NCBI RefSeq assembly: GCF_014324365.1
Contig: NZ_QEIG01000005.1
Coordinates: forward strand, 1 to 64,000
DNA length: 64,000 nucleotides
Source: Algoriphagus sp. AK58
Lineage (GTDB): Bacteria > Bacteroidota > Bacteroidia > Cytophagales > Cyclobacteriaceae
Reading direction: 5' to 3'
Positions 62,914 through 64,000 of this stretch are shown piece after piece (the stretch's first letter is position 1; each line of letters starts with the position of its first letter). A program made the position numbers and the translations under genes. The notes under the pieces were generated by a model. That model was not told where the DNA came from, did not search any database, and saw only the letters and a program-made list of their open reading frames with translations.

Positions 62914-64000
62914 TTAAAAGCTCAAATTAAGTCCTGCACTAAAGGTTCTCGGTCTGGCAAACGGGAAGAAGTCAAGACCAACCGGAAGTTGACCTGAACC
63001 CTCGAAGGTGTTTACCTCAGGATCATAACCTGTATAATCAGTCAAGACAAATAAATTCTGACCGCTGAAGAATACTCTGGCTTTGGTTAGCTTCCATTTA
63101 TCCAACAAAACAGAGGGAAGATTGTACCCCAACATTAAGTTTTGAAGTCTGACGAAGGAACCATCCTCCATCCAATGCGTGTCACCGTTGGTGAGGTATG
63201 GGGTTCCCCATGCTCTAACTTCAGCTATCATGGTATTCTGATTGTCTGGTCTCCAGGCATTCAATACGGTTGCATAGCTGTTAGCTAAGGTTTGTCTGTC
63301 TTCTACTGAATGTTTAGTAGCGTTAATGACGTTATTGCCCTCTACAAATCTCAATTCAAAGGATAAGTCAAAGTTTTTGTAAACGAAGGTGTTTGTCATA
63401 TTGGCAGTCCATTTCGGATACATTCTCCCGATAATCTTGGAGTCATTTCCGTCTATTCTGCCATCGTTATTTAGGTCTTGCCATTTGATATCTCCCGGTC
63501 TCAACCCATAGCGAGCTGCCTCATCCGCCTCGTCAGTGCCCCAAGTACCAAGTCTTACACGGCCCCAAATACTACCGATTTGCTGACCTACCCGTAAAAT
63601 ATTGGTTGGTCCAAGGAAATTAGGGCCGGGGAAAATGTCGGCATTGTTTGCTCCTAGTTTTAGAATTTCGTTTCTGTTAGTAGCAAAATTCAGATCTGTG
63701 GACCAGGAGAAGTCTCCTTTTTCAACGTTTACACTATTAATGGTAAATTCAATACCCTTATTTTCAACGCTTCCTATGTTTCGACTAACTGATCCGAAAC
63801 CTGTAGACCAAGGAAGAGGCGCATTCAAGATCAAATCATTGGTTACTTTATAGTAAACGTCCGTTTCGATATTCAATCTGCTGTTAAAGAAGCTCATTTC
63901 AATCCCCATATCATATTGATCGGTAGATTCCCACTTTAAATCACTGTTACCGAAAGAAGTCTGAGAAATAGCAATCTCATTCCCGGCTGCTTTGAGGACG
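62914..64000 (-). CDS. SusC/RagA-family TonB-dependent transporter (C-terminal part, cut by window edge)
   Basis: The frame stays open to the right edge of the window, so this is the C-terminal 361 codons of a protein that in this family is about 1000 residues. The visible part is the outer-membrane beta-barrel end: SDLKWESTDQYDMGIEMSFF, LNIETDVYYKVTNDLIL, NKGIEFTINSVNVEKGDFSW, GRIDGNDSKIIGRMYPKWTANM and the C-terminal aromatic strand FPFARPRTFSAGLNLSF. It forms the pore that imports the ligand bound by SusD; N-terminal carboxypeptidase-like, plug and TonB-box parts lie outside the window. Confidence 0.95.
   Translation of the reverse strand, partial: VLKAAGNEIAISQTSFGNSDLKWESTDQYDMGIEMSFFNSRLNIETDVYYKVTNDLILNAPLPWSTGFGSVSRNIGSVENKGIEFTINSVNVEKGDFSWSTDLNFATNRNEILKLGANNADIFPGPNFLGPTNILRVGQQIGSIWGRVRLGTWGTDEADEAARYGLRPGDIKWQDLNNDGRIDGNDSKIIGRMYPKWTANMTNTFVYKNFDLSFELRFVEGNNVINATKHSVEDRQTLANSYATVLNAWRPDNQNTMIAEVRAWGTPYLTNGDTHWMEDGSFVRLQNLMLGYNLPSVLLDKWKLTKARVFFSGQNLFVLTDYTGYDPEVNTFEGSGQLPVGLDFFPFARPRTFSAGLNLSF

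Overview
The window is chromosomal DNA from a Bacteroidota bacterium, most likely Cytophagales, family Cyclobacteriaceae (Algoriphagus-like). The evidence is a SusC/SusD pair, promoters of the TTTG-N(19-23)-TAnnTTTG type, many Bacteroidota-specific families (DUF3822, DUF1573, LptE-like lipoprotein, Rcp1-like and LytTR response regulators), weak use of Shine-Dalgarno sequences and moderate G+C. No rRNA, intact tRNA, CRISPR array, IS element or prophage is visible.

Layout. Positions 1-230 hold a 108-bp tandem repeat made of decayed tRNA-Pro-like units. 0.4-6 kb carries small enzymes (VOC protein, GNAT) and secreted hydrolases (amidohydrolase, S10 peptidase, beta-lactamase-fold hydrolase). 6.1-8.4 kb is groESL, preceded by what looks like a sigma-54 promoter with a cluster of upstream TGTCA boxes. 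9.1-13.6 kb is a minus-strand operon miaB - sigma-54 activator - lptE - TPR-like protein - secG. 13.7-16.9 kb has pabB-dinB and a YceI lipoprotein.

18.2-23.1 kb is a compact plus-strand operon of five genes: esterase, ATP-grasp enzyme, GCS2-type carboxylate-amine ligase, class I glutamine amidotransferase and a second, possibly circularly permuted, ATP-grasp protein. Three predicted amide-bond-forming enzymes plus an amidotransferase in one tight operon point to synthesis of an unidentified small peptide or amide metabolite. This is the best candidate in the window for an uncharacterised system.

23.1-46.4 kb is mostly housekeeping: pyrE, two Nudix proteins, coaD, a RecD-like helicase, an ABC exporter, a NeuD-like protein, a soluble PAS kinase divergent from two response regulators, transporters, pcm, ribE, a DPP4-like peptidase and a HGSNAT-like membrane acyltransferase. 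46.8-51.8 kb has two tandem subtilases sharing an unusual repeated RARMQ linker, convergent with a membrane protein that combines a class III cyclase domain, a TolB-like domain and TPRs.

51.9-64 kb is an amino-sugar-flavoured locus: a GH20 hexosaminidase, an SIS-domain protein, three planctomycete-type genes (cytochrome/LRR/chitobiase-C protein, DUF1501 protein, DUF1549/DUF1553 cytochrome), then SusD and the C-terminal third of a SusC cut by the window edge. The parts suggest import and breakdown of an amino-sugar glycan at the cell envelope.
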